Of a DNA stretch of 38,435 nt, positions 17,192-25,980 are shown one piece after another. The translations under genes and the position numbers were made by a program. Below the pieces are notes generated by a model, which saw only the letters and a list, made by a program, of their open reading frames with translations, searched no databases and was not told the origin of the DNA. The DNA comes from Lactiplantibacillus fabifermentans DSM 21115. GTDB lineage: Bacteria > Bacillota > Bacilli > Lactobacillales > Lactobacillaceae. The first letter of the stretch is position 1, and every line of letters begins with the position of its first letter. The stretch covers positions 1 through 38,435 of the forward strand of contig NZ_AYGX02000177.1 in NCBI RefSeq assembly GCF_000498955.2, written 5' to 3'.

Positions 17192-17222
17192 GTTTCGACA
17201 ATATAAATAAATCAATTAAAAA

Positions 17223-18377
17223 TTAAGCATCCGCGTTAATCTTAGAAAACTTCTGATATAAATTATCAAATACGCGGTTAAACTCATCGGCTTCGGCCAA
17301 CGTATTGTTTTCATCTAAACTAATCCGAATCGCACTAGTTGCCACACTTTCAGGAACATGCATGGCCATTAACGTACTTGAAGCCAAGTGTTTCTTCGAA
17401 GAGCAGGCACTGGTCGTAGAAATAAAGATACCTTGGTCTTCAAACGCGTGCACAATCGTTTCACCACGGACACCGTTAATCGTAAAGCATAAAATGTGTG
17501 GTGCAAAGCCGTCCGTTGGTTGACTAAAAATCGTCACTTTCGGGAAGTCTTTGATGTGATCATAGACCCGTTGTTTGATAGCGCGTTCGCGAGCCACTTT
17601 TTCAGCTTCATCGGTTAATAATAATCGTAAGGCTTTGGCCATCCCAGCGATAGCGGGCAAGTTTTCTGTCCCGGAACGCCAGTTATTTTCTTGGCCCCCA
17701 CCGGTCATTAATGGCGCTAACTTACGACCTTGGCGCGCATAGATGAAGCCAATTCCACGAGGGGCGTGGAATTTGTGCCCAGAGAACGTCACGAAGTCCA
17801 CCCGATCATTCATAATGATATCCTGAATACCTTTACCAATTCCTTGGACGGCATCGACGTGAAAATGAATCTTCGGATAGTCTTTCAACACATCGGCGAC
17901 CGCTTGAAGCGGCTGAATCGTGCCAATTTCGTTGTTGACGGCCATGACTGAGACCAAAATCGTATCGGGACGAATTGCCGCCTTTAAATCATCAATTGAA
18001 ATGCGGCCTTCTTGATCAACGGGTAAATACGTGATGTCAAAACCGAGTTCTTTCAATTGTTCCATTGAATTATGAATCGCCGGATGTTCCACCGCCGTCG
18101 TAATCAAATGTTTCCCAAAGCTCCGTTTTTCAATCGCGGTCCCTTTGGTTACCCAGTTATCGCCTTCCGTCCCACCAGACGTGAAGAAGATTTCATTAGG
18201 CTTAGCGCCAATCAAATCCGCAATTTGCTTACGCGATTGTTCTAATAAATGAAAGGCCGTTTCGCCAAAGTTATGCAAACTTGACGGATTGCCCCACACT
18301 TGTTGAGAAACTTTCGTGTACGTCTCTAAAACTGCCGGCGCCGCTTGGGTCGTCGCACTGTTATCAAAATAAATCAT
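17223..18377 (-). CDS. nifS: Cysteine desulfurase (NifS/IscS family), probable ThiI partner
   Basis: PLP-dependent cysteine desulfurase, 384 residues, releasing sulfur from cysteine as a persulfide. The PLP Lys202 is in SGHKFHAPRG and the persulfide Cys325 in TSACSSKKHLAS. Its place directly before thiI on the same strand matches the Bacillus arrangement in which the desulfurase feeds ThiI for tRNA thiolation. The start ATG 18377 follows GAAGGA by six bases; the upstream in-frame stretch is not conserved protein. Confidence 0.94.
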   Translation of the reverse strand: MIYFDNSATTQAAPAVLETYTKVSQQVWGNPSSLHNFGETAFHLLEQSRKQIADLIGAKPNEIFFTSGGTEGDNWVTKGTAIEKRSFGKHLITTAVEHPAIHNSMEQLKELGFDITYLPVDQEGRISIDDLKAAIRPDTILVSVMAVNNEIGTIQPLQAVADVLKDYPKIHFHVDAVQGIGKGIQDIIMNDRVDFVTFSGHKFHAPRGIGFIYARQGRKLAPLMTGGGQENNWRSGTENLPAIAGMAKALRLLLTDEAEKVARERAIKQRVYDHIKDFPKVTIFSQPTDGFAPHILCFTINGVRGETIVHAFEDQGIFISTTSACSSKKHLASSTLMAMHVPESVATSAIRISLDENNTLAEADEFNRVFDNLYQKFSKINADA

Positions 18378-18441
18378 ACTTAATCCTTCACTTTCCAAAA
18401 AAGCAGCGCCAGGCACTTACTTTCGATAAGAATTCTTTGCA

Positions 18442-18469
18442 ATTATACCAAATAATCAGTTTGAAACAA
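18442..18469 (-). promoter_or_regulatory. nifS: Promoter of nifS-thiI
   Basis: TTGTTT (18469-18464), 16-base spacer, perfect TATAAT (18447-18442) on the minus strand, 65 bases before the nifS start. Confidence 0.75.
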
Positions 18470-18532
18470 GGTCTGGAGTTTGAAAACACCGGTGATTCGT
18501 CGGGAAAACTGCTGACTTCACGCAACCGGCCA

Positions 18533-18563
18533 AATAAAAAAGCCATACATTTGACTGTATGAC
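18533..18563 (-). terminator. ezrA: ezrA terminator
   Basis: GTCATAC (18563-18557) pairs with GTATGGC (18548-18542) on the minus strand, followed by a U run. It starts 8 bases beyond the ezrA stop. Confidence 0.85.
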
Positions 18564-18570
18564 TTCCTGT

Positions 18571-20283
18571 TTATTGTTCGGATTCATCCGGATGGCTGGC
18601 ATAGTAGCTATCTTCAATCCGTTTGTAAGCACCGGGATCCACTTTGTCGATGGCCGACGCAATGACTTCCAAGCTCCGCGCATACTCGTGTTCATCATTG
18701 AAAAGGTGTTGGGCTTCTTCACTAGCCGCTTGCACATCTTCATGATTAGTCTTGTAACGGTTCGCATATTGCAATAATTGTTCGGCTAAAATCGCTGAAT
18801 CAATCAAATCCGTGGTTTTTTCTTTCAAGGTCGCCATATCAGCTTGGATAACAATGAGTTGTTTCGTAATATCATCCATATTAATGACTAACTTATTAAT
18901 ATCATGGTCAAGCTTTTCGATTTCTTTGGTGACGACCATGAAATAGTCTAAGTAATCTTGGGGCAAACCGGGTAAGTTCAAGTTTTCCACTTGCCGCTTG
19001 ATGGCGTGAATTTCAAAGTCGAAGCGCTGTAACGTATCGTGGGCTTTCGTTTCTTCCGCCGCTAACCCCGCGACCCCGTCATTAATCGCAACTTGCTCTT
19101 CTTCAATCCCTTTAAGTTGGTCATCTTGGTCTTGATAATGCGCCGCAATCTCGCTGTAGACCGCCTGTTTGCTCGTTAACGCCGTCATATCAGCTTGATA
19201 CGTCGATTCAATTGTCTTGAGTTGTTCGTTTAATTCGCGCGTCCGTTCAACTTCGTGGTTATTCAACGTATAACTCTGTGCTAACCGGTCCAATTCAATT
19301 TGTAAGTGATGATTTTGATTCATCGCATGATTCAAAAACTTACTAATATCATCTTGTTTTTCAACGACGACGGCTTTGGCGTCAATTTCGGTTTGCATGA
19401 TGTCATACAAATGGTCAATCCGTTTTTCAATGGCATGATTGCCATTTTCCGCATCATCAAGCCGCAACTCCCCCAACGCTTTAGTGTTGTCATCGATAGC
19501 TTGCAATAACGCTGTGATTTCCGGTTCAATGCTATTCACTTCAAAATGGAAATGTTGATCAACCAACTGATTATACCCAGTTTGCAATTCTTTGAGTTGG
19601 TCTGGGAAGCCACTCACTAAGTCTTTATAAATTGGTGGAATCCGGTCGATATCCGTTTCCAACGCACTCGTGTCATGACGTAACTGGTCTAACACCGTTT
19701 CGGCGGCATCGTGGTCGCCAGCTTTAGCGAGTTGTGAGAATTTATCAAAATCACTCTCTAAGTTAGCCAACCGGTCTTCCAACTTGTCGATGCTGGGGCC
19801 AAAGGAGAAGTTTTGCGACAACAACGTCTTCCGTAAATCTTGATATTTCTTTTCAAGACTGGCAACAGCTTGACGATGGGCTTCATCGGCCGCTTTTAAC
19901 GCATCGAGACCTTTACGGGTCGTGGCGATTTGTTGTTCGATATCATCGAGGCTCGCACTGACCTTTTTTACATTTTGTCGGGCATCCACAAAACGCACAC
20001 TCTTGGCTTGCGTTTGAATTTGCGCCAATTTTTCGATAATGGCTGGCAAATGGTTGTTTTGCATAGTTTGGTCGTCATTTTGCAAGGCTTCCAATTTTGC
20101 TAACGAGCCCCCAGTTAAGTTGAGCCGTTCGATTTTTTCAAAATCAGTTGCCTGCGCTTGTTTGACCAACGCTTGCTGTCGTGCCGTCAACTGTTTGACT
20201 TGTTTGTCGATATACAGTTGAAAGCCCTTGATTGCAGCGTAAATCACAAGTGCGACAACCACAATGCCGATTGCTACTTGCAT
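18571..20283 (-). CDS. ezrA: Septation ring formation regulator EzrA
   Basis: EzrA, 570 residues: one N-terminal membrane segment (about 3-20, VAIGIVVVALVIYAAIKGF) with the C-terminal bulk in the cytoplasm, made of long spectrin-like helical bundles rich in Glu, Gln, Lys and Leu. It binds FtsZ, restrains ring assembly away from midcell and helps move wall enzymes between septum and side wall. Length is typical. Start ATG 20283 follows AAGGGG. It is flanked by its own terminator and by a divergent gene. Confidence 0.94.
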   Translation of the reverse strand: MQVAIGIVVVALVIYAAIKGFQLYIDKQVKQLTARQQALVKQAQATDFEKIERLNLTGGSLAKLEALQNDDQTMQNNHLPAIIEKLAQIQTQAKSVRFVDARQNVKKVSASLDDIEQQIATTRKGLDALKAADEAHRQAVASLEKKYQDLRKTLLSQNFSFGPSIDKLEDRLANLESDFDKFSQLAKAGDHDAAETVLDQLRHDTSALETDIDRIPPIYKDLVSGFPDQLKELQTGYNQLVDQHFHFEVNSIEPEITALLQAIDDNTKALGELRLDDAENGNHAIEKRIDHLYDIMQTEIDAKAVVVEKQDDISKFLNHAMNQNHHLQIELDRLAQSYTLNNHEVERTRELNEQLKTIESTYQADMTALTSKQAVYSEIAAHYQDQDDQLKGIEEEQVAINDGVAGLAAEETKAHDTLQRFDFEIHAIKRQVENLNLPGLPQDYLDYFMVVTKEIEKLDHDINKLVINMDDITKQLIVIQADMATLKEKTTDLIDSAILAEQLLQYANRYKTNHEDVQAASEEAQHLFNDEHEYARSLEVIASAIDKVDPGAYKRIEDSYYASHPDESEQ

Positions 20284-20354
20284 ATGAATACCCCTTACTA
20301 TTATTAAATTACGTTTTAATTGCGCGCGCCCGTCTACCTGACCAGACTGGCGCC

Positions 20355-20383
20355 TTGCATTTTAGTGAAAATCCAATTAAAAT
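20355..20383 (+). promoter_or_regulatory. Promoter of the GAF-type reductase gene
   Basis: TTGCAT (20355-20360), 17-base spacer, TAAAAT (20378-20383). It lies in the divergent ezrA intergenic region. Confidence 0.65.
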
Positions 20384-20455
20384 CTACAATAAAATTATAA
20401 CATAGACACAATTATCAAACAGTATGAATTTCTTAACTTTCTAGGAGGATTTTCT

Positions 20456-20917
20456 ATGTCAGAGACCGAAACATCACTTATGAACCAACAGCTAGACGCC
20501 CTACTCTACGAAGAAACTAACTTAATCGCTAACTTGGCAAATGCTAGTGCGTTGGTTAACAGTACTTATGATGACTTGAACTGGGCGGGCTTTTACTTAT
20601 TCAACGAAACAACCGGCGAACTGGATTTGGGGCCATTTCAAGGTAAAGTCGCTTGCATGCATATCAAAATTGGCGCCGGCGTCGTTGGTACCGCCTTTAA
20701 GGACCAACAAATCCACCGGGTGGCCAATGTTCACGAATTTCCGGGTCACATCGCGTGCGATAGCGCCAGCAACGCTGAAATCGTCGTTCCCATCACAAAA
20801 GGTGACCATCAAATTGGCGTGTTAGACATTGATTCGCCTTCATTAGACCGCTTTACGGCTGACAATGAACAGGAATTAGCCGAATTCGTCAAGATTTTGG
20901 TGCAACACATTGACTAA
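20456..20917 (+). CDS. msrC: GAF-domain free methionine-(R)-sulfoxide reductase family
   Basis: A 153-residue single GAF domain with strong similarity to free methionine-(R)-sulfoxide reductases (GPFQGKVACMHI, FPGHIACDSASNAEIVVP). Those enzymes reduce free Met-R-sulfoxide using cysteines. Cys67 and Cys101 are present, the latter the usual catalytic residue, but the middle cysteine of the GVCG motif is replaced (GVVG, Val77). The start ATG follows AGGAGG. It precedes rpsD with no clear terminator between them. Confidence 0.88.
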   Translation: MSETETSLMNQQLDALLYEETNLIANLANASALVNSTYDDLNWAGFYLFNETTGELDLGPFQGKVACMHIKIGAGVVGTAFKDQQIHRVANVHEFPGHIACDSASNAEIVVPITKGDHQIGVLDIDSPSLDRFTADNEQELAEFVKILVQHID

Positions 20918-20939
20918 CCGCCGCTAAACATGCTATGCT
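20910..20939 (+). promoter_or_regulatory. rpsD: rpsD promoter
   Basis: TTGACT (20910-20915, overlapping the upstream stop codon), an 18-base spacer ending in TGC, and TATGCT (20934-20939). It would start a leader of about 170 bases near 20946. Confidence 0.7.
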
Positions 20940-20945
20940 ACTCTT

Positions 20946-21117
20946 TGTGTAAAATAATGCAGCAGTGAGTGGGTAAGCTCGTCAACAGCTTGGTGCCACT
21001 TATTGGTCAGTTAGTAACCTGCGGCTGCAATGGTGAACCCTGCAGTCCAAGCTGAACGAATATCGAACTCGCATCGGATTATTTTACTCCAACTAAAATT
21101 ATTGGAGGATACAATTT
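20946..21117 (+). promoter_or_regulatory. Structured rpsD leader, probable S4 autoregulation
   Basis: Several hairpins are visible: AAGCT/AGCTT nested within GTGG/CCAC (about 20968-21001), TGCA/TGCA within GG/CC (about 21023-21048), and CTCCAA (21087-21092) with TTGGAG (21102-21107). The last covers the ribosome binding site GGAGG. In Bacillus, S4 represses rpsD by binding a folded leader; the same logic would fit here, though I cannot show that this is the same RNA fold. Confidence 0.6.
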
Positions 21118-21726
21118 ATGTCTCGTTATACAGGTCCAAGTTGGAAAGTTTCCCGTCGTTTGGGAATGTCCCTTTCAGGTACTGGTAAAGAATTAGCTCG
21201 TCGCCCTTACGCTCCTGGTGATCATGGCCAAGGTCGTCGCGGTAAGCTTTCAGAATACGGTACCCAATTACGCGAAAAGCAAAAGTTACGGATGATGTAC
21301 GGTTTAAGCGAACGTCAATTCTCTAACTTATTCATCAAAGCTGGTAAGATTCGCGAAGGTAAGCATGGTGTTAACTTCATGATCTTACTCGAACGTCGTT
21401 TGGACAACATGGTTTACCGTTTAGGTTTGGCTACGACTCGTCGTCAAGCTCGTCAATTAGTAAACCATGGTCACATCACTGTTGATGGCAAACGCGTTGA
21501 CATCCCTTCATACGAAGTTGGTGTTGGCCAAGTTATCTCAGTTCGTGAAAAGTCTAAGAAGTTGGTTGTTATCACCGGCGCTGTTGAAGCCGTTGTTTCA
21601 CGCCCTAACTTCGTACAATTCGACGCTGACAAGCTCGAAGGTTCATTAACTCGTTTACCAGAACGTGAAGAACTTGAAGCAGACATCGACGAATCACTTA
21701 TCGTTGAATACTACAACAAACTTTAA
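21118..21726 (+). CDS. rpsD: 30S ribosomal protein S4
   Basis: S4, 202 residues, a primary 16S rRNA binding protein that nucleates 30S assembly. The N-terminal region ([17 protein letters not shown]) lacks the zinc cysteines found in some forms. The S4 RNA-binding domain follows ([34 protein letters not shown]). As in other Firmicutes it stands outside the main ribosomal operons, in single-gene form with its own leader and terminator. Confidence 0.99.
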   Translation: MSRYTGPSWKVSRRLGMSLSGTGKELARRPYAPGDHGQGRRGKLSEYGTQLREKQKLRMMYGLSERQFSNLFIKAGKIREGKHGVNFMILLERRLDNMVYRLGLATTRRQARQLVNHGHITVDGKRVDIPSYEVGVGQVISVREKSKKLVVITGAVEAVVSRPNFVQFDADKLEGSLTRLPEREELEADIDESLIVEYYNKL

Positions 21727-21746
21727 TTTCCGGTTGCACGGTTATC

Positions 21747-21780
21747 AAAAGCACATCACTTCGGTGGTGTGCTTTTTCTT
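21747..21780 (+). terminator. rpsD: rpsD terminator
   Basis: AAAAGCACATCAC pairs with GTGGTGTGCTTTT around a TTCG tetraloop, followed by a T run. Confidence 0.93.
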
Positions 21781-21802
21781 TTGGGTTTGTGGTTGTGTGG
21801 CC

Positions 21803-21980
21803 GCTGCTCGGACGTTGGTCAACCGCTGTGAGGCAGACCTCGAGCCAAAGTACGGTCTCGAGGGCGCTTTTCCGCCGGGCCACACCCCACTGCCCGTCAC
21901 AAAAGTCGGCCCCAACGATTCACCGGCCCACCCCGCCGGCCAATCGTTGCGACACGGCGGTCGACCAACGTCCGAGCAGC
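21803..21980 (-). repeat. Multibranched palindromic element, copy 7
   Basis: A 178-bp copy in reverse orientation with perfect 18-bp outer arms (GCTGCTCGGACGTTGGTC at 21803-21820, complement at 21963-21980), continued by CCGCTGTG/CACGGCGG. On the minus strand hairpin C reads CCTCGAG, loop ACCGTACTTTGG, CTCGAGG; hairpin B is reduced to CTTTT/AAAAG; hairpin A has AACGATT/AATCGTT. Stem sequences share almost nothing with copy 1, yet order, spacing and the C loop agree. Confidence 0.88.
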
Positions 21981-22007
21981 TAACAAACTTTAAAGTAAAA
22001 TTGGCCA

Positions 22008-22055
22008 CTAAAATACCCACCTTCAGTTGAGAATTGCTGAAAGTGGGTATTTTAG
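22008..22055. terminator. Bidirectional terminator between rpsD and the DUF1054 gene
   Basis: CTAAAATACCCAC...TTCAG (22008-22026) is complementary to CTGAA...GTGGGTATTTTAG (22037-22055) with a single mismatch. AT-rich stem ends provide U runs on both strands, so it serves mainly the minus-strand gene ending at 22079 and backs up the rpsD terminator. Confidence 0.8.
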
Positions 22056-22078
22056 TTCTTGATGAGAGCTGTCATTAC

Positions 22079-22702
22079 TTAATGTAGTGCTAGATGTTTG
22101 GTCAAGGCTTGATAAATTGGCATCAGTGTTGTGAATGTTTCATTGATATACGCGTGTTGCGCTGCTTCATCCCTCAATAAATCGGAATCAGGTTCAATGG
22201 CACGACCTAATACGAGTTCGCTATGCTTGTATTGGCCAAACTTTTTCACGGCCGCCGCGATGTTTGCGGCCGTGGCGGGATTCATTTTGGCACTGCTGTG
22301 ATCGTTGCTGATTAAATAATCACTCGGTAACTTCGCCAAAGCCGTCGCCAGTTGTTCGGCCGTAACGCCAGCTTGCACGCTTGCCTTGCTTTCATCCAAA
22401 ATATCAAAGTAAATAAATAACCGTTCCGGCCAAAAACCGAGCTCAAAATGCGGTAACGCTTTGTAGCTCCGTTTATTCTCACTAAAAGCAACCCACGTAT
22501 CGACCGGCGGATTCTTGAACCGGCGCAAGTGCTTGGCAATGTGCGGATAAAACACCGCATCGTCGCCACTCGCAGTTGCCAAAGTAGCTAATACGGTTGG
22601 GGTGATTGCTTCGAACTTCGGATCAATCACTGTTTTAATTAAGTTCATCCGGCCTGGTAAAGTTGGTTCGTCAAAAATTTCAAAATCAGATTTTGTAAAC
22701 AT
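22079..22702 (-). CDS. DUF1054 family protein (UPF0637, YktB-like)
   Basis: A 207-residue cytoplasmic protein with the DUF1054 pattern (MFTKSDFEIFDEPTLPGRM, PKFEAITPTVL, KNPPVDTWVAFSENKRSYKALPHFELGFW). Function unknown; no catalytic motif is evident. I start at ATG 22702 because family similarity begins there, though its ribosome binding site is poor; an in-frame ATG at 22726, with GAAGAAG five bases before it, would add eight residues. It is divergent from the YueI-family gene across palindromic copy 8. Confidence 0.85.
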   Translation of the reverse strand: MFTKSDFEIFDEPTLPGRMNLIKTVIDPKFEAITPTVLATLATASGDDAVFYPHIAKHLRRFKNPPVDTWVAFSENKRSYKALPHFELGFWPERLFIYFDILDESKASVQAGVTAEQLATALAKLPSDYLISNDHSSAKMNPATAANIAAAVKKFGQYKHSELVLGRAIEPDSDLLRDEAAQHAYINETFTTLMPIYQALTKHLALH

Positions 22703-22822
22703 CCTCGTCACCACTCGTTTCAACATAATTACTTCTTCAAATTCAGTATAGCTTGAATTCACCTTCAACACCACTAACGCAATCAGGGAAAATCTCACGC
22801 GGAATGGTAACTAACCAAACTA

Positions 22823-22998
22823 GCCGCTAGCCCAGCATGGGTGCGCCGTGTCGCAATCCCAACTGGGTGGGCTTCCCATTTGGGATTGGGGGCGTGTTAC
22901 GTGACTGACAATGATTTTTAGTCAGGCTCGTCACCGCCCTGGCGACCACCCTTTGGCGCCAGGGCTCCCCCACGGCACACCCATGCTGGGCTAGCGGC
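22823..22998 (+). repeat. Multibranched palindromic element, copy 8 (in a divergent promoter region)
   Basis: A 176-bp copy whose outer arms (22823-22843 and 22978-22998) match perfectly over 21 bp. Hairpin A: CAATCCCAA...TGGG with CCCA...TTGGGATTG. Hairpin B: GTGA-CTGAC with GTCAG...TCAC. Hairpin C: GCCCTGGCG (22936-22944) with CGCCAGGGC (22957-22965), loop ACCACCCTTTGG. The right end runs CGGCAACCAAC as in copy 3. It sits between divergent genes, just upstream of the YueI-family promoter. Confidence 0.9.
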
Positions 22999-23030
22999 GG
23001 CAACCAACTCTGACCCGTTTATTAGCTGTT

Positions 23031-23060
23031 TTAGCCTTTCTCAGCAGAACATGCTACAAT
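23031..23060 (+). promoter_or_regulatory. Promoter of the YueI-family gene
   Basis: TTAGCC (23031-23036), an 18-base spacer ending in TGC, and TACAAT (23055-23060): an extended -10 promoter. It begins 33 bases from copy 8. Confidence 0.7.
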
Positions 23061-23092
23061 GATGATTAATCGATGAGAAAGGATGTTCAACT

Positions 23093-23551
23093 ATGGCTGA
23101 CACAGAAAACCAAGCGGCCGATCGTTTACAGACCGCAATGCACGGGACGCCGCAATTGCATCCCGATGAACAACACCGGTATTTAGGCACGTTCCGGGAG
23201 CGCGTGGCCGTGGGCGTCACCGTTTATCAAATCAAGCGGTATGACTACGTTGACCAACTCAACCGCGCCTTTGCCGACTATCCAGACTTTCGACTGCTCA
23301 TTAACGGTAACTTGGATGAAGACATCTTAGGACCGTACATGAAAGCCGTGGCACAAGCTGGAGTGGCCTTTACGTTAAAAACAGACAGCATTTATCATAC
23401 TGGCGATGACAACTACGCCCTCGTTTTAATGACCGACCATGCCATTAACGAAGACGTGATTGACATTGACCAGCGCTACCCTAAAGCAACTCCCGTTGAC
23501 GATCAACCTAAAAAGGCCGGCCTATTCGGTAAGTTCAAAAAATTATTCTAA
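23093..23551 (+). CDS. YueI family protein (DUF1694)
   Basis: A 152-residue cytoplasmic protein resembling the YueI/DUF1694 family: LGTFRERVAVGVTVYQI, then FRLLINGNLDEDILGPYMKAV and a conserved FTLKTDSIYHTGDDNYALVLMTD core. Function unknown. The C-terminus is a basic tail (KKAGLFGKFKKLF), possibly membrane- or nucleic-acid-contacting. Start ATG follows AAGGATG. Confidence 0.8.
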   Translation: MADTENQAADRLQTAMHGTPQLHPDEQHRYLGTFRERVAVGVTVYQIKRYDYVDQLNRAFADYPDFRLLINGNLDEDILGPYMKAVAQAGVAFTLKTDSIYHTGDDNYALVLMTDHAINEDVIDIDQRYPKATPVDDQPKKAGLFGKFKKLF

Positions 23552-23558
23552 CTAAAAC

Positions 23559-23597
23559 AAGTGCGCTGAAGCGAAAAAATCGTTTCAGCGCACTTTT
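23559..23597. terminator. Bidirectional terminator between the YueI gene and gshF
   Basis: AAGTGCGCTGAA pairs with TTCAGCGCACTT and is flanked by A and T runs on both sides, so it can serve both convergent genes. Confidence 0.9.
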
Positions 23598-23602
23598 AGT
23601 CT

Positions 23603-25843
23603 TTAAAATAATAAATCCAATAATTGGGACGCGACTGGTTGCGCGTCACCAAACATCGGGAACATGTGCGGATATAAGAATGGCGCGGCATGTACACCTA
23701 AATAAACTGCCATTTCAGGATGCTCCGGTGTCAATTCAGCATACAAGTTCGGAATCATCACATCAAAACCAGCGACTTGTAAATTGAGTTCGGCAGCTAA
23801 TTTTTCCACCGCTTCAATGTACGATTGATGCATGTCTTCGGTCGCATCTAACACGTCAGCACCATTGCCAAAGGTGGCATCTTCGCGTAATAAAATTTGC
23901 GTGCCCCGACCCACGACGGTATCCAAATCCAAGTGATAAGAATCCAACCGATAACGTTCAATCGTCCCGAGCTTTAATTGGGACTGTGGGTATTTGAACG
24001 CCGGCCCGCGTAAAGCCCGGTGATTCTTGTTGTCGAGCAACGTTTGGACTGTCGACCGACCATCACCCACAATGTTGGCGGGAATACGTTCGACGATTGC
24101 CCGGACTTTACCGCCGAGAACTAAGAACCGGTAGCTGGACGCCACGATAAGTTCTTCAGCCATAATCGCCGGCGCTTGTTCGAACAACTGCCGGACCACG
24201 CGTTCAAATAACGCTCGTTGTGGCATAATTCGAAACGCCACGACCGCATGACTGCGGTCCGTCGCCTTAAGGGCAATCCCACCGGCGGCGACGTAGCGGT
24301 CATAATCATCAATCAATTGATTGGCCGAATGATACGTTTGCGAAGCGGGAACTTGCACCCCATGTTCCGCTAAAACTTGCTTAGCAGCGACTTTATTTTG
24401 TAAAACGGTCGTCAAGGCTTGCGGATTCAAATCCGTCCCACTGCCATCGACGACTAGTTGCGCGCGGTCACCATGCGTCAGCCGTAAAATATTCGTATCG
24501 GCGGCCACTTGATCAACTTTGATACCGCGTGCCAGGGCCGCGGTCGCTAAGAGCTGACTCGACAAATCTACTTGTTCAAATCCCGGCAGCTTGAACGGTT
24601 CCGCTTGGGCAGCCGTTTGGAACGTGGCCGCTTGGTGGTTCGCCCACGCTAACGCATCGGTTTTAGCAGCCACTTGCGCGCTCAAAGTTTGTTGGTGGTC
24701 AGCCACCCGCTTTTTCAAATGGTCAAGTAACACTAAGTCACTCGCCGGTAACTGATGCGCCGCGGCGAAGTCCCGTAACGCGTCTAACACTTGCAACGCT
24801 GGTTGGGCTTGCGCACTCGGCTGTGTCGGATCTTCCGTCGTGACTTGGGCGGTTAATTGGTCGGCTTGGGCACTAACTTTGGGAACCATCGTTGCTGGTA
24901 AAGCTGGCATCATTACAAAGTAACTTGCCAATAACCGTAAGAATTCCACCGCGTTTTGGTCGACCCCGGTAGCGGTAGTTGGGTCTAAATCTAACCCCCG
25001 AAATTCCAAATAATAAACACCTTGACGCGCTAACGTGGTCAATTGACCAGTGCTTCGGAACCGGACTGGCCCATCGAAGTCACTAATACTTAGCAAGCTT
25101 TTTTGCCGGACATCGGCTTGTAATTTCGTCACGTAACGGTCAATGGTCGTATAGTCCCCCACAACTTGGCTATACCGCCCGGCCGGACCATGCACACTAC
25201 TGCGTTGCGCCGGTGTTTTATCGGTAATTTGTAACGTCGGGGTCGCCCCAAATAAGTATTGGATTAACCAATTCATCCGGACAAACCCTTGAGCAGCCTT
25301 CAAATAGATGGCATTGCGAAATTCCACATAACTCGAATATTGTTGGTGGAACGTTTCCGTATATAAACGAGTAAATAATTGTTCATTAAAACTCAAATTA
25401 ACATGAACGCCAGTCGTCATTAATTTGGTTATATCATACTTTTTAGCTTGTTGTTGTCGCCGCTTAAAGCCAAGTTCATCGGCTTCGGCTAACGGAATCT
25501 TGGTTAAATCATCCGGCAACACGGGCGTACTCGACAACGGCCACAAGTATTCATCCGCTGCGAGTTGCCGCCGGACCGTCGTGTTGAGTCCCGTCAAATA
25601 AGCCATCAACTGGCTGACATCATTCATCGCCGGCGTCGTCATTTTTAATTGAGTTTGGGCGAACGCATTATGAATTTGTCGATTTTGCCGTTGGTCGCCA
25701 AAAATCGCGGGATACGGTTGCGTCGACAATTCACCGTGGCCATTCACCCGCTGCATCGTCACTTCCAAGCCCATATTTGAATGACTAACGAGTGGCACTA
25801 AATGGTACTGTTCAATCGCTTTACCGACTGCATCTAATTCCAT
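23603..25843 (-). CDS. gshF: Bifunctional glutamate-cysteine ligase / glutathione synthetase GshF
   Basis: Single-chain glutathione synthase, 746 residues, of the kind found in streptococci and some lactobacilli. The N-terminal half is the gamma-glutamylcysteine ligase (GLEVTMQRVNGHGELS, YLTGLNTT, YYLEFRGLDLDP); the C-terminal third is an ATP-grasp domain (KVAAKQVLAEHGVQVPAS, KATDRSHAVVAF, IVGDGRSTVQTLLDNKN, VAGFDVMIPN) that adds glycine. Product: cytoplasmic glutathione. Start ATG 25843 follows AAGGATGG. It is monocistronic, divergent from rarA; a TATAAT-like -10 is visible on the minus strand at 25887-25882. Confidence 0.95.
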   Translation of the reverse strand: MELDAVGKAIEQYHLVPLVSHSNMGLEVTMQRVNGHGELSTQPYPAIFGDQRQNRQIHNAFAQTQLKMTTPAMNDVSQLMAYLTGLNTTVRRQLAADEYLWPLSSTPVLPDDLTKIPLAEADELGFKRRQQQAKKYDITKLMTTGVHVNLSFNEQLFTRLYTETFHQQYSSYVEFRNAIYLKAAQGFVRMNWLIQYLFGATPTLQITDKTPAQRSSVHGPAGRYSQVVGDYTTIDRYVTKLQADVRQKSLLSISDFDGPVRFRSTGQLTTLARQGVYYLEFRGLDLDPTTATGVDQNAVEFLRLLASYFVMMPALPATMVPKVSAQADQLTAQVTTEDPTQPSAQAQPALQVLDALRDFAAAHQLPASDLVLLDHLKKRVADHQQTLSAQVAAKTDALAWANHQAATFQTAAQAEPFKLPGFEQVDLSSQLLATAALARGIKVDQVAADTNILRLTHGDRAQLVVDGSGTDLNPQALTTVLQNKVAAKQVLAEHGVQVPASQTYHSANQLIDDYDRYVAAGGIALKATDRSHAVVAFRIMPQRALFERVVRQLFEQAPAIMAEELIVASSYRFLVLGGKVRAIVERIPANIVGDGRSTVQTLLDNKNHRALRGPAFKYPQSQLKLGTIERYRLDSYHLDLDTVVGRGTQILLREDATFGNGADVLDATEDMHQSYIEAVEKLAAELNLQVAGFDVMIPNLYAELTPEHPEMAVYLGVHAAPFLYPHMFPMFGDAQPVASQLLDLLF

Positions 25844-25933
25844 AATCTATCCATCCTTATCATTTTCATTATTATTTATCTATTATACCCCGGTCACGGT
25901 CAAACCGGATTATACAATTTCAATCCGCTTCAA

Positions 25934-25942
25934 TGCTATAAT
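25934..25942 (+). promoter_or_regulatory. rarA: Extended -10 promoter of rarA
   Basis: TGC directly followed by a perfect TATAAT (25937-25942), with no good -35 element. The gene starts 39 bases further on. Confidence 0.7.
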
Positions 25943-25980
25943 AGTTGCAACTAGTTTTGCAAGCGGAGGAGGATATTTTC

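Noticed and set aside
21665-22030. A 121-codon plus-strand frame after rpsD
   Set aside because: It overlaps the end of rpsD, its terminator and palindromic copy 7; composition is that of the inverted repeats.
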